Positions 25,404-36,610 of a stretch of DNA of 64,000 nucleotides are shown piece after piece; within the stretch, counting starts at the first letter, position 1; every line of letters starts with the position of its first letter. Position numbers and translations under genes: made by a program. The DNA comes from Frigoribacterium sp. Leaf263 (GTDB lineage: Bacteria; Actinomycetota; Actinomycetes; Actinomycetales; Microbacteriaceae), in NCBI RefSeq assembly GCF_001422285.1, contig NZ_LMMO01000001.1, forward strand, positions 526,331-590,330. Reading direction: 5' to 3'. The notes beneath the pieces were generated by a model that worked only from the letters and a program-made list of their open reading frames with translations, ran no database searches and was not told the origin of the DNA.

Positions 25404-28226
25404 ATGGCCACGCCCACGAAGTCGACCCCGCGCACCCGCTCGGGCTCCCGTGCGTCCTCGGCGCGTGACGCGACCAAGGCCACCAAGAAGCTCCCCGCCG
25501 CCCCGGCTCCCGCTCCGGTCCGAGAGGGGCCCAACCCCCTCGCATCGGCCTGGATGGGTCTCGCCCACATGACCGGCGCCGCGTTCCGGCTCCTCGGCAG
25601 AGAGACCCTCGACAAGAGCGAGCGCCGCGACGGCGTGCCGTTCTTCCTCGTCCTGCTCGCGATCGCGGGCGGGGTCGTCGAATGGCTCAACCCCACGAGC
25701 CCCGTCGCCATGGGCTTCGACGCCTACACCTTCGGCGGTCTCTTCGGGCGGGTGGCGTACGCCCTCCCGGTCATCATGATCCTCTTCGCGGGATGGCTGT
25801 TCCGCCACCCGTCGTCGGTTCACGACAACACCCGCATCGGCATCGGCCTCGGCCTCTCGCTCGTGTCCATCAGCGCGCTCTGCCACATCTTCGGCGGTCA
25901 GCCCGAGGCGTCCGAGGGGATGCCCGCTCTGGCCACCGGCGGCGGGGTCCTCGGCTGGGTGGTCGCGTCGTGGCTCGTCGCCCTCGCGACCGAGTGGGTG
26001 GCGGTGCCGCTGGTCGTCGTGCTCCTGGCGTTCTCGATCCTCATCATCACGAAGACGCCGCCGAACCGCATCGGTCGTCGCCTCGGCGAGCTGTACGGGT
26101 ATCTCTTCGGCGAGACCGTCGACGAGCGGTCGGCGGCGCAGGCCGCGGACTCGGGCGACGCCGAGGGCGAACCCGAGTCCCTGCCGTGGTGGCGGCGCAA
26201 CCCGGGCCAGCGAGAAGACGACCCCGCCTACGACACTCCGCTCGTCCGTCCGGCGGCGGCCACCGCTCCCACCGAGACCCTGGGGCGTCGCAAGAAGCGC
26301 AGACCCGTCTTCGAAGAGGCCGAACCCGCGTCGCCCGCCGAGGCCAGGGCCCCCCGTGACTCCCCGGCGACGGCCGAGACCGACGTCTTCTCGACGGATC
26401 TCCTCGCCGATCTCGACCGTGCCGAAGAGGCCGTCCGTGCCCAGGGGATCGACATCCCCCTCGATCCGGAGCCCACCGCCACGACCGTCCTCCCCGTCCC
26501 CGGGGTGCTGCCGGTCGAGGGCGAGAGCGACGCCGCATCCGAGTTCCTCGCTCCCGACCCCGACGAGGCCGCGCCCCCGTCGCTCGAGACGGCCGACCCC
26601 TCCTCCGCCGACGTCGAACCGTACCGGCTGCCCGCCGTCACCACCCTGGCGGTCGGCGAGCCGGCCAAGGCCCGCAGCGAGGCCAACGACGCCATCGTGG
26701 CCTCCATCACATCCGTGCTCGACCAGTTCAACGTCGACGCCAAGGTGACCGGCCTCAAGCGCGGTCCGACCGTGACCCGCTACGAGATCGAGCTCGGCCC
26801 CGGGGTCAAGGTCGAGCGGGTGACGGCGTTGACGAAGAACCTCGCCTACGCCGTCGCGTCGAACGAGGTCCGCATCCTGTCGCCGATCCCCGGCAAGAGC
26901 GCCATCGGCGTCGAGATCCCGAACACCGACAAGGAGATCGTGGCGCTCGGCGACGTGCTCCGGTCGTCCGCAGCCGCCAAGAGCACGCACCCGATGACCA
27001 TCGGCGTGGGCAAGGACGTCGAGGGCGGCTACGTCGTCGCGAACCTCGCGAAGATGCCGCACCTCCTCGTCGCGGGCGCCACGGGCTCCGGCAAGTCCAG
27101 CTTCGTGAACTCGATGATCACCTCGCTGCTGATGCGGGCCAAGCCCGCCGACGTCCGCATGGTCCTCATCGACCCGAAGCGGGTCGAGCTGTCGATCTAC
27201 GCCGGCGTCCCTCACCTCATCACGCCCATCATCACGAACCCCAAGAAGGCCGCCGAGGCCCTCCAGTGGGTCGTCAAAGAGATGGACATGCGGTACGACG
27301 ACCTGGCGAGCTTCGGGTTCCGTCACATCGACGACTTCAACCGAGCCGTCGTCAACGACGAGATCGTCCTGCCTGCCGGCAGCGCGCGGACCCTCAAGCC
27401 GTACCCGTACCTCCTCGTGGTCGTCGACGAGCTGGCGGACCTCATGATGGTCGCGCCCCGCGACGTCGAAGACAGCATCGTCCGCATCACCCAGCTGGCC
27501 CGGGCCTCGGGCATCCACCTCGTCCTCGCGACGCAGCGCCCCTCCGTCGACGTCGTGACGGGGCTCATCAAGGCCAACGTGCCCTCCCGCTTCGCCTTCG
27601 CCGTGTCGAGCGTCACCGACTCCCGGGTCATCCTCGACCAGCCGGGCGCCGACAAGCTCATCGGCCAGGGCGACGGTCTCTTCCTGCCCATGGGCGCCTC
27701 CAAGGCCATGCGCGTCCAGGGGGCCTGGGTGCAAGAGAGCGAGATCGCCCAGGTCGTCGCCCACGTGACGCGTCAGGCCCGACCCGACTACCGACCCGAC
27801 GTCGCGGCCGTCGTCGAGAAGAAGGAGATCGACGGCGACATCGGCGACGATCTCGAACTCCTGCTCGCGGCGGCCGAGCTGGTCGTCAGCACGCAGTTCG
27901 GCTCCACGTCCATGCTGCAGCGCAAGCTCCGGGTCGGCTTCGCCAAGGCCGGCCGCCTGATGGACCTCATGGAGTCCCGCGACATCGTCGGACCTTCCGA
28001 GGGCTCGAAGGCGCGCGACGTCCTCGTGACCACCGAGCAGCTGCCCGGCGTGCTCGCGAAGATCCGTGGCGGCGACTCCGGTCCGAGCGGTCACGGGCGC
28101 CCGGGCGCCTCCTCGTCCTCTTCGGCGATCGACGACGATCCGGTCGAGGCGATGACGCGCGGGTACGCCGAGGTCGACGACGACGAGGGGTCGGAAGACG
28201 CCTGGAACCTGACGGGACGAGACTGA
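25404..28226 (+). CDS. ftsK: DNA translocase FtsK
   Basis: A 940-residue septal DNA pump that clears and resolves chromosome ends at division. A basic Thr/Ser/Ala start is followed by about four membrane segments (about 75-210). Next come an acidic, Pro/Ala-rich linker and the RecA-like motor, with Walker [10 protein letters not shown] near residue 560 and Walker [11 protein letters not shown]. The C-terminal gamma winged helix (about 812-882, [20 protein letters not shown]) reads polar DNA signals. The ATG at 25404 lies 7 bases after TACCGT; an in-frame GTG at 25395 overlaps that hexamer and is less likely. Confidence 0.96.
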   Translation: MATPTKSTPRTRSGSRASSARDATKATKKLPAAPAPAPVREGPNPLASAWMGLAHMTGAAFRLLGRETLDKSERRDGVPFFLVLLAIAGGVVEWLNPTSPVAMGFDAYTFGGLFGRVAYALPVIMILFAGWLFRHPSSVHDNTRIGIGLGLSLVSISALCHIFGGQPEASEGMPALATGGGVLGWVVASWLVALATEWVAVPLVVVLLAFSILIITKTPPNRIGRRLGELYGYLFGETVDERSAAQAADSGDAEGEPESLPWWRRNPGQREDDPAYDTPLVRPAAATAPTETLGRRKKRRPVFEEAEPASPAEARAPRDSPATAETDVFSTDLLADLDRAEEAVRAQGIDIPLDPEPTATTVLPVPGVLPVEGESDAASEFLAPDPDEAAPPSLETADPSSADVEPYRLPAVTTLAVGEPAKARSEANDAIVASITSVLDQFNVDAKVTGLKRGPTVTRYEIELGPGVKVERVTALTKNLAYAVASNEVRILSPIPGKSAIGVEIPNTDKEIVALGDVLRSSAAAKSTHPMTIGVGKDVEGGYVVANLAKMPHLLVAGATGSGKSSFVNSMITSLLMRAKPADVRMVLIDPKRVELSIYAGVPHLITPIITNPKKAAEALQWVVKEMDMRYDDLASFGFRHIDDFNRAVVNDEIVLPAGSARTLKPYPYLLVVVDELADLMMVAPRDVEDSIVRITQLARASGIHLVLATQRPSVDVVTGLIKANVPSRFAFAVSSVTDSRVILDQPGADKLIGQGDGLFLPMGASKAMRVQGAWVQESEIAQVVAHVTRQARPDYRPDVAAVVEKKEIDGDIGDDLELLLAAAELVVSTQFGSTSMLQRKLRVGFAKAGRLMDLMESRDIVGPSEGSKARDVLVTTEQLPGVLAKIRGGDSGPSGHGRPGASSSSSAIDDDPVEAMTRGYAEVDDDEGSEDAWNLTGRD

Positions 28227-28227
28227 C

Positions 28228-28872
28228 GTGACCCACGACGACCGCACCGACGGCGCACCGCGAGGCGCGACCTTCCCCTTCCGCGGGCGCATCGCCAGCA
28301 AGGGGCCGGGCCCCGCCAGCACGGCCAACATCGCCAACATCATCACCGTGGTGCGCATCCTCATGGCGCCGCTCTTCATGGCGTGGCTCCTCGTCGACGA
28401 CGGGGCCGATGGCTCCCTCCGCATCGCCGCGGCGATCCTCTTCGTGGTCGCCATCCTCACGGACAGCCTCGACGGCATGCTGGCGCGAGGGCTGGACCTG
28501 GTCACGGACTTCGGCAAGATCGTCGATCCGATCGCCGACAAGGTCCTCATCGGGGGCGCCCTCGTCTCGCTCTCGATCCTGGGCGAGCTGCCCTGGTGGG
28601 TCACCGTCCTGATCCTCGTCCGCGAGATCGGCATCACCGTCTTCCGGTTCGCCGTGATCCGGGACCGCGTCATCCCTGCCTCGCGAGGGGGGAAGCTCAA
28701 GACCGTCCTCCAGGCCGTCGCGGTCACCCTGGCGCTCTTCCCCCTCTGGAACCTCCTCGGCGAGGGCATGCACTGGGTCAACGGGGTCCTCATGACGGCC
28801 GCGGTCGTCGCGACGGTCGTCTCGGGGCTCGACTACCTGCGCGTCGCCGCCAAGCACGGTCGCTCGTCGTGA
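28228..28872 (+). CDS. pgsA: CDP-diacylglycerol-glycerol-3-phosphate 3-phosphatidyltransferase
   Basis: A 214-residue membrane enzyme making phosphatidylglycerol phosphate. The CDP-alcohol phosphotransferase motif DG-x2-AR-x8-G-x3-D-x3-D is seen in DSLDGMLARGLDLVTDFGKI followed by VDPIADK. About five hydrophobic segments surround it. The hydrophilic first 30 residues are poorly conserved. The GTG start lies one base after the ftsK stop, and the pgsA stop overlaps the cinA start, so the three are likely one operon. Confidence 0.92.
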   Translation: MTHDDRTDGAPRGATFPFRGRIASKGPGPASTANIANIITVVRILMAPLFMAWLLVDDGADGSLRIAAAILFVVAILTDSLDGMLARGLDLVTDFGKIVDPIADKVLIGGALVSLSILGELPWWVTVLILVREIGITVFRFAVIRDRVIPASRGGKLKTVLQAVAVTLALFPLWNLLGEGMHWVNGVLMTAAVVATVVSGLDYLRVAAKHGRSS

Positions 28873-29360
28873 CCGTCGCGAGCGACATCGTCGCCGAGCT
28901 GACGCGTCGTCGGCTCACTCTCGGAGTGAGCGAGTCGTTGACAGGCGGGCTCCTCGTCGCGGAGCTCATCTCGGTCCCCGGGGCGTCGGCGGTCGTCCGC
29001 GGAGGCGTCGTGGCCTACCAGACGGAGCTCAAGCACACGCTCCTCGGCGTCGACGAGGCCCTGCTCCATCTTCGCGGCCCGGTCGATCCCGAGGTCGCCC
29101 GCTCCATGGCGGTCGGCGTGCGCCGAGCGGTCGAGACAGGCGGAACCCGCACCGACATCGGTCTGGCGACGACCGGGGTCGCCGGGCCCGAACCGCAGAG
29201 CGGCCACGATCCCGGCGTCGTCTTCGTGGGGCTCTCGTGGGGCGACGAGAGCCGTGTGGTCGCACTCGACCTGTCCGGCGACCGCGAGGCCATCCGACGG
29301 GCGACCGTCTCCGAATCACTCTCGGCGCTGTATTCCTGGCTCGTCGAGACGAGGGAATAG
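28869..29360 (+). CDS. cinA: CinA C-terminal domain protein (nicotinamide-nucleotide amidase, PncC-like)
   Basis: A 163-residue stand-alone CinA C-terminal domain. Family motifs are VSESLTGGLLVAEL, GGVVAYQTELKHTLLGV and the TTGVAGP loop. The domain deamidates nicotinamide mononucleotide for NAD recycling; the N-terminal MoaB-like part of full CinA is absent, as is common in Actinobacteria. The GTG overlaps the pgsA stop (GTGA). Confidence 0.9.
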   Translation: MTVASDIVAELTRRRLTLGVSESLTGGLLVAELISVPGASAVVRGGVVAYQTELKHTLLGVDEALLHLRGPVDPEVARSMAVGVRRAVETGGTRTDIGLATTGVAGPEPQSGHDPGVVFVGLSWGDESRVVALDLSGDREAIRRATVSESLSALYSWLVETRE

Positions 29361-29506
29361 TCCGCGTTTCGGTCTCGTTACATCTGACAGGTTCACAAGA
29401 GTCGCACAGTCCCTGCTGGTTACAGTTACAGCCAACTGCGCTTCAGTGTCACCATCCCACCTCAGATAATCCCGTCAGGGTGGGCGTTCGTACGGAGGAG
29501 GGTCCC

Positions 29507-29815
29507 ATGGTTCTGGTTCGACAAGAAATCGGTGACGTCCTCCGCGACTTCCGCCTGCAGAAGGGGCGCACGCTCCGACAGGTCGCCAGCAAGGCCAGCG
29601 TGGCTCTCGGGTACCTGAGCGAGGTCGAGCGTGGTCAGAAAGAGGCCAGCTCCGAGATCCTCGCCTCGGTCGCCGACGCTCTCGAGACCCCCATCTCGGT
29701 CATCATGCGAGAGGTGGGCGACCGGATGGCCGTCATCGAGGGGCTCAATCCGATCCCCGACACGCTCCCCGACGACCTCGTCGCCGAGTTCGACACCGAT
29801 CTCGCGGTCCGCTGA
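29507..29815 (+). CDS. clgR: XRE family regulator, ClgR-like
   Basis: A 102-residue regulator with one helix-turn-helix (IGDVLRDFRLQKGRTLRQVA and SVALGYLSEVERGQKEASSE, about 8-55). This sequence and its position between cinA and recA match ClgR, the activator of clp protease genes in Actinobacteria. The ATG at 29507 has a GGAGGAGGG ribosome site. The upstream 147-base gap is more A/T-rich than its surroundings, with a plausible -10 GATAAT (29465-29470) and -35-like TTCAGT 17 bases earlier. No clear ClgR box was found. Confidence 0.85.
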   Translation: MVLVRQEIGDVLRDFRLQKGRTLRQVASKASVALGYLSEVERGQKEASSEILASVADALETPISVIMREVGDRMAVIEGLNPIPDTLPDDLVAEFDTDLAVR

Positions 29816-29830
29816 CCCGACCCTCGTCCC

Positions 29831-29861
29831 GAACGCCTCCGGTCCTCCGCCGGGGGCGTTC
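29831..29861 (+). terminator. clgR terminator hairpin
   Basis: GAACGCCTCCGG (29831-29842) pairs with 29850-29861 over 12 positions including one T-G wobble, with a 7-base loop, 15 bases after the clgR stop. Confidence 0.65.
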
Positions 29862-29883
29862 GGCGTCCGGGCAGCTGCCCGGC

Positions 29884-29897
29884 TCCGAGGAGGCGCG
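29884..29897 (+). repeat. Dispersed intergenic element, 13 of 14 match
   Basis: CCGAGGAGGCGCGT between the clgR terminator and the DUF3046 gene promoter. Confidence 0.6.
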
Positions 29898-29945
29898 TGC
29901 TCGTGATCCGCACCGCCCACCTCGACCACGCGGTAGCCTCCGGTG

Positions 29946-30170
29946 ATGCGTAAGAGCGAGTTCGCCCGGGCCGTCGACGACCAGTTCGGCGAGGCCTACG
30001 GCCGTGTCCTGCTCCGAGATCTGGTCATGTCCGCCGTGGGCGAGCGGACCGCCGAGCAGGCACTGTCGGCGGGCGTCCCGCCCCGGGACGTCTGGCTCGC
30101 GCTGTGCGACGCCGAGGGCGTGCCGGAGTCCCGTCGTCATGGTGCGGGGCTCCCGACTCCCAAGCGCTGA
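29946..30170 (+). CDS. DUF3046 domain-containing protein
   Basis: A 74-residue small protein starting MRKSEFARAVDDQFGEAYGR, the hallmark of DUF3046. It keeps the DLVMSAVGERTAEQALSAGV and PRDVWLALCDAEGVPESRR blocks. Its function is unknown. The family typically lies just upstream of recA in Actinobacteria, as here. TAGCCT (29934-29939) is 6 bases before the ATG, favouring it over a GTG three bases earlier and implying a leaderless mRNA. Confidence 0.88.
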   Translation: MRKSEFARAVDDQFGEAYGRVLLRDLVMSAVGERTAEQALSAGVPPRDVWLALCDAEGVPESRRHGAGLPTPKR

Positions 30171-30237
30171 GGCCCGGCCCGGTCGCCGGCCTCGACGTCC
30201 GACTCGCGCGGATGTTCGACACGCCGCGCGTCCACGG

Positions 30238-30267
30238 TCGAACATGTGTTCGCACCGGTGATAGCGT
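30238..30267 (+). promoter_or_regulatory. LexA box and -10 of recA
   Basis: TCGAACATGTGTTCGC (30238-30253) matches the actinobacterial SOS consensus TCGAAC-N4-GTTCGA at 11 of 12 fixed positions. It overlaps the -35 position of a -10-like TAGCGT (30262-30267), the expected arrangement for LexA repression. Confidence 0.88.
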
Positions 30268-30482
30268 CCTCCACAGGGCCTGATCGGTCCGAGAACGCCA
30301 CAGGCTCCTGCCGTACCGGCTCCGATGTCGGTGGTCGCCCGTAGCTTTCTCGTATCGACGTTCCCGCCGCCGGAGTCACCGGCGGCACCAGCCTTGTCGT
30401 AGCGGCGACGACCCTGCTCCATCGGTCGACGGCGACGCGACAGCCTATAGGCGCACGAACGACCACCACGAAGGAGAACACC
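30268..30482 (+). promoter_or_regulatory. recA 5' leader with hairpin
   Basis: The gap before recA is 312 bases in all and contains no gene. Downstream of the SOS promoter, about 210 bases would be transcribed. A perfect 8-bp stem, GCCGCCGG/CCGGCGGC with an AGTCA loop, lies at 30366-30386. A TATAGG-containing palindrome near 30454 could belong to a second promoter, which is speculative. AAGGAG precedes the recA ATG. Confidence 0.4.
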
Positions 30483-31540
<1,058 letters not shown>

Positions 31541-31544
<4 letters not shown>

Positions 31545-32482
31545 CGTCGTCTGACGACCTCGCGCCCGTGACGCCCCTCTTCGGGCGCCGCGGGGCGGGC
31601 CGGCAGGTGGCTGGTCGCGATGCAGCAGAGGCCGATCCGGTCCCTGCCGACGGCGAGTCCGAGCACGGTGGTGCTGCTCCTCAAGACGCGTGGGTCGATG
31701 ACGAGGCGCACGACGCGCCAGGCGATGACGCCGCGCAGCCCCGCACGGCGGAGCACACCGAGGCGGCGCCCGCTGTAGCGCCGGTCGCGACCGCCACCCC
31801 ACGTCCGGAGTCTCGAACAGCTCCGGTGGTCGACTCCCACCGGGCGGCGGAGCGCCCCGCCGCCGTCGAGGCGACGGCCGCCGCCTTGGCCGCCATCAGC
31901 GATCACTGGGCGGGCCCCCGAGCCGTCGCATCCCTCGAGACGTCGTTCGATGGCGGTGCCGACGACGAACCGGAGCCCGAGGGCCTGGAGGCGCAGCGGA
32001 GCAGGGCCGAGAACGTGAGCATGCACGCCTTGTCCCGACGCGGTGTCTCATCGTCCGAGATGGCGTCGCTCCTGGCTTCCCGAGACCTCGACGCTCAGGT
32101 GGTCCGCGACGAGGTCGAGCGCCTGGAGGGCGTGGGGCTCCTCAACGACCGAGAGCTCGCCGAGAACCTCGTGCGGGCCAAGCAGGAGCGCAAGGGCCTG
32201 GGCCGTGGCGCCGTCACGAGCGAGCTGCGCAGCCGCGGTATCGCTCCCGAGCTCATCGAGCAGGCGATGGCCGAGATCGACGACGACGACGAGCAGGCTC
32301 GGGCGGACGAATGGGCGCGCAAGCGTTCTTCGTCCCTGCAGGGTCTCGACCGGGCGACCGCCGAACGCCGCCTCAACGGCTATCTCATGCGACGCGGGTA
32401 CCGTTCCGAGACCATCCGGCGTGCGGTGGAGAAGGCCCTTCCGCGAGGCGGCGGTTCGCGGGGCGGCGTCCGGTTCGAGTGA
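31541..32482 (+). CDS. recX: Regulatory protein RecX with a long N-terminal extension
   Basis: A 313-residue RecX. The conserved core occupies roughly residues 150-305, with three helical repeats visible ([18 protein letters not shown], then [20 protein letters not shown], and [20 protein letters not shown]). The first 150 residues are Ala/Pro/Asp-rich, low complexity and probably disordered, making it about twice the usual RecX length. It modulates RecA filaments and is translationally coupled to recA (ATGA). The homologous start could be internal, but no better-supported start was found. Confidence 0.9.
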
Positions 32483-32519
32483 CCGGTGGTCCGGGGCGGC
32501 GGCCGTAGACTCTGCGTCT

Positions 32520-34103
32520 ATGTCGACGGTTCTCCCCGCCCCGGTCTCGGAGGGTCGCGCAGCGGCCGACTCCCTCCCCGAGCGTCGTACCTACGAGGTG
32601 CGCACGTTCGGGTGCCAGATGAACGTCCACGACAGCGAGCGGTTGAGCGGCTCGCTCGAGGCGGCGGGTTATGTTCCGGCGGTCGGCCAGGAGGCCGATG
32701 TCGTCGTCATCAACACGTGCGCCGTCCGAGAGAACGCGGACAACAAGCTGTACGGCACCCTGGGGCGTCTGGCGGGTGTGAAGCGCGGTCGCCAGGGCAT
32801 GCAGATCGCCGTCGGCGGGTGCCTCGCGCAGAAAGACAGAGAAGCCGTGCTCGATCGCGCCCCCTGGGTCGATGTGGTCTTCGGGACGCACAACGTCGGA
32901 GCGCTCCCGACCCTCCTCGAACGCGCTCGGCACAATGACGAGGCCCAGGTCGAGATCCTCGAGGCTCTCGACGTCTTCCCGTCCACCCTGCCGGCGAAGC
33001 GGGACTCGCTGAGCTCCGGCTGGGTCTCGATCTCGGTCGGCTGCAACAACACCTGCACCTTCTGCATCGTGCCGACTCTGCGGGGCAAGGAGCGTGACCG
33101 GCGGCCGGGTGACATCCTCGCCGAGGTGCGGTCGCTCGTCGACGAGGGGGCCGTCGAGGTGACGCTGCTCGGCCAGAACGTCAACTCGTACGGTGTCGAG
33201 TTCGGCGATCGGTTGGCGTTCGGCAAACTCCTCCGCGCCGTCGGAGAGATCGAGGGCCTCGAACGCGTCCGATTCACCAGCCCTCACCCGGCCGCCTTCA
33301 CCGACGACGTGATCGACGCGATGGCCGAGACGCGGGCGGTGATGCCGCAGCTGCACATGCCGCTCCAGTCCGGCTCCGACCAGGTGCTCCGTGCCATGCG
33401 TCGCAGCTACCGCAGCGCCCGGTTCCTGGGCATCATCGACCGTGTCCGGGCCGCGATGCCCGACGCGGCCATCTCCACGGACATCATCGTGGGGTTCCCC
33501 GGCGAGACCGAGGCGGACTTCGCCGAGACGCTGCGAGTCGTGGCAGAGGCGCGATTCGCCTCCGCCTTCACCTTCCAGTACTCCATCCGGCCGGGGACGC
33601 CTGCTGCGGACATGCCCGACCAGGTCCCCAAGGAGGTCGTGCAAGAGCGGTACGAGCGCCTCACGGCGCTCCAGGACTCCATCTCGTTCGACGAGAACCG
33701 TGCGCTGATCGGGCGCCGCGTCGAGGTGCTGATCGCGGCCGCCGAGGGTCGGAAGGACTCCGAGACCCATCGGCTCTCCGGGCGTGCGGAAGACAGCCGG
33801 CTCGTGCATCTCGACGTGCCCGAGGGGCGGACGGCCCCTCGGCCCGGTGATGTCGTCACGGTCGACATCACGGGTGCCGCGCCGTTCCACCTCCTCGCCG
33901 AGGCGGCACCGGGCTCGGTCTTCGAGGTCCGTCGCACCCGCGCCGGCGATGCCTGGGATGCGGCTCAGGCGGCTTCCTGCGGGGCGCCGGCCTCCTCGAC
34001 GGGATCGACCCGCGCCTCCGGGGCTCCGCGGGTGTCTCTGGGGCTTCCGATGCTGCGGGTGTCGACCACGCCGATCTACGACGCCGGCGACGGTCTCCGC
34101 TGA
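32520..34103 (+). CDS. miaB: tRNA-2-methylthio-N6-dimethylallyladenosine synthase
   Basis: A 527-residue radical-SAM methylthiotransferase modifying A37 of tRNAs after MiaA. The N-terminal cluster cysteines are C32, C67 and C101; the radical-SAM motif is C175-x3-C179-x2-C182 (GCNNTCTFC). A TRAM domain follows near the C-terminus. The last 50 residues form an Ala/Ser/Gly-rich tail beyond the TRAM domain. The ATG at 32520 is 8 bases after TAGACT, without a ribosome site. miaA follows after one base. Confidence 0.96.
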   Translation: MSTVLPAPVSEGRAAADSLPERRTYEVRTFGCQMNVHDSERLSGSLEAAGYVPAVGQEADVVVINTCAVRENADNKLYGTLGRLAGVKRGRQGMQIAVGGCLAQKDREAVLDRAPWVDVVFGTHNVGALPTLLERARHNDEAQVEILEALDVFPSTLPAKRDSLSSGWVSISVGCNNTCTFCIVPTLRGKERDRRPGDILAEVRSLVDEGAVEVTLLGQNVNSYGVEFGDRLAFGKLLRAVGEIEGLERVRFTSPHPAAFTDDVIDAMAETRAVMPQLHMPLQSGSDQVLRAMRRSYRSARFLGIIDRVRAAMPDAAISTDIIVGFPGETEADFAETLRVVAEARFASAFTFQYSIRPGTPAADMPDQVPKEVVQERYERLTALQDSISFDENRALIGRRVEVLIAAAEGRKDSETHRLSGRAEDSRLVHLDVPEGRTAPRPGDVVTVDITGAAPFHLLAEAAPGSVFEVRRTRAGDAWDAAQAASCGAPASSTGSTRASGAPRVSLGLPMLRVSTTPIYDAGDGLR

Positions 34104-34104
34104 C

Positions 34105-35016
34105 ATGCTGATCGCTCTGGTCGGTGCCACGGGCACCGGCAAGTCGGCGCTGTCGCTCGACCTCGCCGAACGGCTGCGTGCCCGGGGGCGCCCGGTCGAG
34201 ATCGTCAACGCCGACGCGATGCAGCTCTACCGCGGCATGGACATCGGCACGGCCAAGCTGGCCGTCTCCGAGCGCCGGGGTGTGCCGCATCATCTGCTCG
34301 ACGAGCTCGAGGTCACCGACGAGGCGAGCGTCGAGTGGTATCAGGGCCGGGCTCGCTCCGTCATCGACGAGATCGATGAGCGGGGCGGCGACGCCATCCT
34401 CGTCGGGGGCTCCGGTCTCTACGTGTCGAGCGTGCTGTTCGATCTGCGATTCCCCGGCACGGATCCGGCGGTCCGTGCCCGGTACGAGGCGGCGGCCGAG
34501 CAGCACGGACCGGGCGCGCTCTTCCGGCTCCTGCGCGAGCGTGATCCCGTCGCGGCCGAGAGGATCGGATCGACCAACGTGCGCCGGCTGGTCCGGGCCC
34601 TCGAGGTGGGGGAGATCACGGGTGAGCCGTTCTCGGCACGCCTGCCCGACGAGGCTCCGCGGTGGCGTCCGTCGGTCATCGTCGGCGTGCACGACGAGCG
34701 CGCCGACCTCGTCGCACGACTGGACGCCCGGGTGGAGGGCATGTGGGCCGCCGGGCTCCTCGACGAGGTGCGCGGTCTCGTCGCCGACGGTCTCGAGCGC
34801 GGGGTCACGGCGAGTCGGGCGATCGGCTACGCCCAGGCCGCCGCGCAGCTGCGGGGCGAGCTCTCCGAGGCGGAGGCCGTCGAGACCACGGCGGCGCTGA
34901 CCCGGCGCTACGCACGGCGCCAGGTGAGCTGGTTCCGTCGGTATCAGGATGCGCACTGGGTGCGGTCGGGGGACCCTCGGAGCCTCGAGGAGGCCCTCGA
35001 TACACTCGAGGGGTGA
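34105..35016 (+). CDS. miaA: tRNA dimethylallyltransferase
   Basis: A 303-residue enzyme adding dimethylallyl to A37 of tRNAs, the substrate for MiaB encoded just upstream. The P-loop [10 protein letters not shown] is at 8-17, followed by [17 protein letters not shown] and the late [12 protein letters not shown] segment. It is co-transcribed with miaB and overlaps dapF by four bases (GTGA). Confidence 0.96.
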   Translation: MLIALVGATGTGKSALSLDLAERLRARGRPVEIVNADAMQLYRGMDIGTAKLAVSERRGVPHHLLDELEVTDEASVEWYQGRARSVIDEIDERGGDAILVGGSGLYVSSVLFDLRFPGTDPAVRARYEAAAEQHGPGALFRLLRERDPVAAERIGSTNVRRLVRALEVGEITGEPFSARLPDEAPRWRPSVIVGVHDERADLVARLDARVEGMWAAGLLDEVRGLVADGLERGVTASRAIGYAQAAAQLRGELSEAEAVETTAALTRRYARRQVSWFRRYQDAHWVRSGDPRSLEEALDTLEG

Positions 35017-35891
35017 CCACCACTCTCCAGTTCACCAAGGGCCAGGGCACGGGCAACGACTTCGTGCTGTTCTCCGACCCCGACGGCGAGTTCGTGCTCG
35101 ACCCGGCGACCATCCGCGCCTTGACCGACCGGCACTTCGGCGTCGGCGGAGACGGCGTGATCCGTGCGGTCCGATCCGAGAACCTGCCGGACGGGCACGG
35201 CGTCCTCGAGGTCGACCCGTCGGCCGAGTGGTTCATGGATTACCACAACGCCGACGGCAGCGTCGCCGAGATGTGCGGCAACGGCGTCCGGGTCTTCGTC
35301 CGCTATCTCACCGAGAGGGGGCTCGCGACGCTCGAGCCGGGGGAGACCCTCTCCATCGGCACGAGGGCCGGTGTCCGGCACGTGCAGCGCAGCCTCACCG
35401 GGTTCCAGGTCGATCTCGGTCCGTGGTCCCTGGCTGATGCCGCTCCGACGGTCAGGGCGCGCGAGCTCCACGCGGCCCGCCCGGGTCTCGCTCTCTCGGT
35501 GGGCAATCCCCACGTCGTCGTCGCCCTCGCCTCCGACGACGAGCTCGAGGCGCTCGACCTGACGTACCTGCCGGTGCTCGATCCGGAGCCGGTCGACGGA
35601 GCCAACGTCGAGTTCGTCGTCCCGGCGGATCCCCTCGTCGTCGACGGGATCGGGCACATCCGGATGCGCGTGCACGAACGGGGCAGCGGTGAGACGCTCT
35701 CCTGCGGCACCGGTGCGGCCGCGGCCGCTCTCGCGACACGCCACTGGGCCGGAGCGGGTGCGCCCGATCAGTGGCGGGTGGAGGTCCCCGGCGGCACGGT
35801 GGGAGTCCTCGTCGTCCCCGGGGTCGACGGCGAGCACGTCTCTCTGAGCGGCCCGGCCGAGCTGGTGTTCAACGGGGCGCTCGAGCTCTGA
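35013..35891 (+). CDS. dapF: Diaminopimelate epimerase
   Basis: A 292-residue cofactor-independent racemase converting LL- to meso-diaminopimelate for lysine and peptidoglycan. The two catalytic cysteines are C88 (AEMCGNGVR) and the one in [10 protein letters not shown]. The start GNDFVLF block is normal. The GTG overlaps the miaA stop, yet a TACACT hexamer 6 bases upstream, inside miaA, could also give a separate leaderless transcript. Confidence 0.96.
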   Translation: MTTTLQFTKGQGTGNDFVLFSDPDGEFVLDPATIRALTDRHFGVGGDGVIRAVRSENLPDGHGVLEVDPSAEWFMDYHNADGSVAEMCGNGVRVFVRYLTERGLATLEPGETLSIGTRAGVRHVQRSLTGFQVDLGPWSLADAAPTVRARELHAARPGLALSVGNPHVVVALASDDELEALDLTYLPVLDPEPVDGANVEFVVPADPLVVDGIGHIRMRVHERGSGETLSCGTGAAAAALATRHWAGAGAPDQWRVEVPGGTVGVLVVPGVDGEHVSLSGPAELVFNGALEL

Positions 35892-35920
35892 GCCCCGGTC
35901 GTCCGAGACCGACTCGGTCG

Positions 35921-36529
35921 TCAGCGCCGGTGGGCCGTCAGCAGGCGGTAGCCCTTGCTGGTGGAGGCGCGGGTCACGTCGACGACGTCCGCCAGCTCGG
36001 TGTTCATCCACTTCTGCAACGAGTCGGCACCGAGGTTCTTCTGGACGACGAGCCACGCGTCCGAGCCGGGTTCGAGACGAGGCAGCCACCGGGTGAGGAG
36101 CCCGTGCAGCTCGTTCTTCCCGACGCGGATCGGAGGGTTCGACCAGATCGTCGAGAAACGCAAATCGTCGGGAACATCGTCGGGCTCCACGGCGTTGACG
36201 TTCTCGAGGCCTGCGGCCCGGGCGTTCTCGCGCACGAGCTCCAGGACTCTCTTGTTCACGTCGACGGCCCAGACCGTCGAGTCGGGTGACGCTGACGCGA
36301 GGCTCACGGTGATGGGGCCCCAACCGCACCCGACATCCAGCAGATGACCCGTCGCCGGCGGTGTCGGTGCGCCGGCGAGCAGCACGGCCGTCCCGGCGTC
36401 CACCCGATCGGGGCTGAACACCCCGGCGGCGGTCGTGAGCGCGAGCTCGCGACCGGCCAGGGTCACCGTGATGGTCCGGCGCCGCATCCGGCTCTCCGGA
36501 TCCGAAGAGAAGTAGTGCTCGCTCGCCAT
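35921..36529 (-). CDS. RsmC-like class I SAM-dependent methyltransferase
   Basis: A 202-residue methyltransferase of the MTS family. The SAM loop is DVGCGWGP (65-72), and the catalytic NPPI (131-134, SNPPIRVGKNELH) is the signature of amino-group methylases acting on rRNA guanine (RsmC/RlmG type). The C-terminal QKNLGADSLQKWM and STSKGYRLL are family features. It lacks the extra N-terminal domain of E. coli RsmC. AACCTA on the plus strand (TAGGTT on its own strand) lies 6 bases upstream of the ATG, so it is likely leaderless. The rRNA target is inferred. Confidence 0.88.
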   Translation of the reverse strand: MASEHYFSSDPESRMRRRTITVTLAGRELALTTAAGVFSPDRVDAGTAVLLAGAPTPPATGHLLDVGCGWGPITVSLASASPDSTVWAVDVNKRVLELVRENARAAGLENVNAVEPDDVPDDLRFSTIWSNPPIRVGKNELHGLLTRWLPRLEPGSDAWLVVQKNLGADSLQKWMNTELADVVDVTRASTSKGYRLLTAHRR

Positions 36530-36610
36530 GGCGACAACCTATCGACAAACCCCAGGGGGGCCGAATCGGCTCCCCGCTCCTCGCCTGATGAAAGGGCTAG
36601 TATCACTCCG

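Noticed and set aside
21198..28793. Very long minus-strand open frames opposite thyX-dapA, rnj and ftsK-pgsA
   Set aside because: The plus-strand genes are unmistakable. The antisense translations are low-complexity and start at arbitrary positions.
29361..29506. ClgR-box in the clgR promoter gap
   Set aside because: No convincing inverted GTTCGC-N5-GCGAAC-type site could be found by eye, so autoregulation is not claimed.
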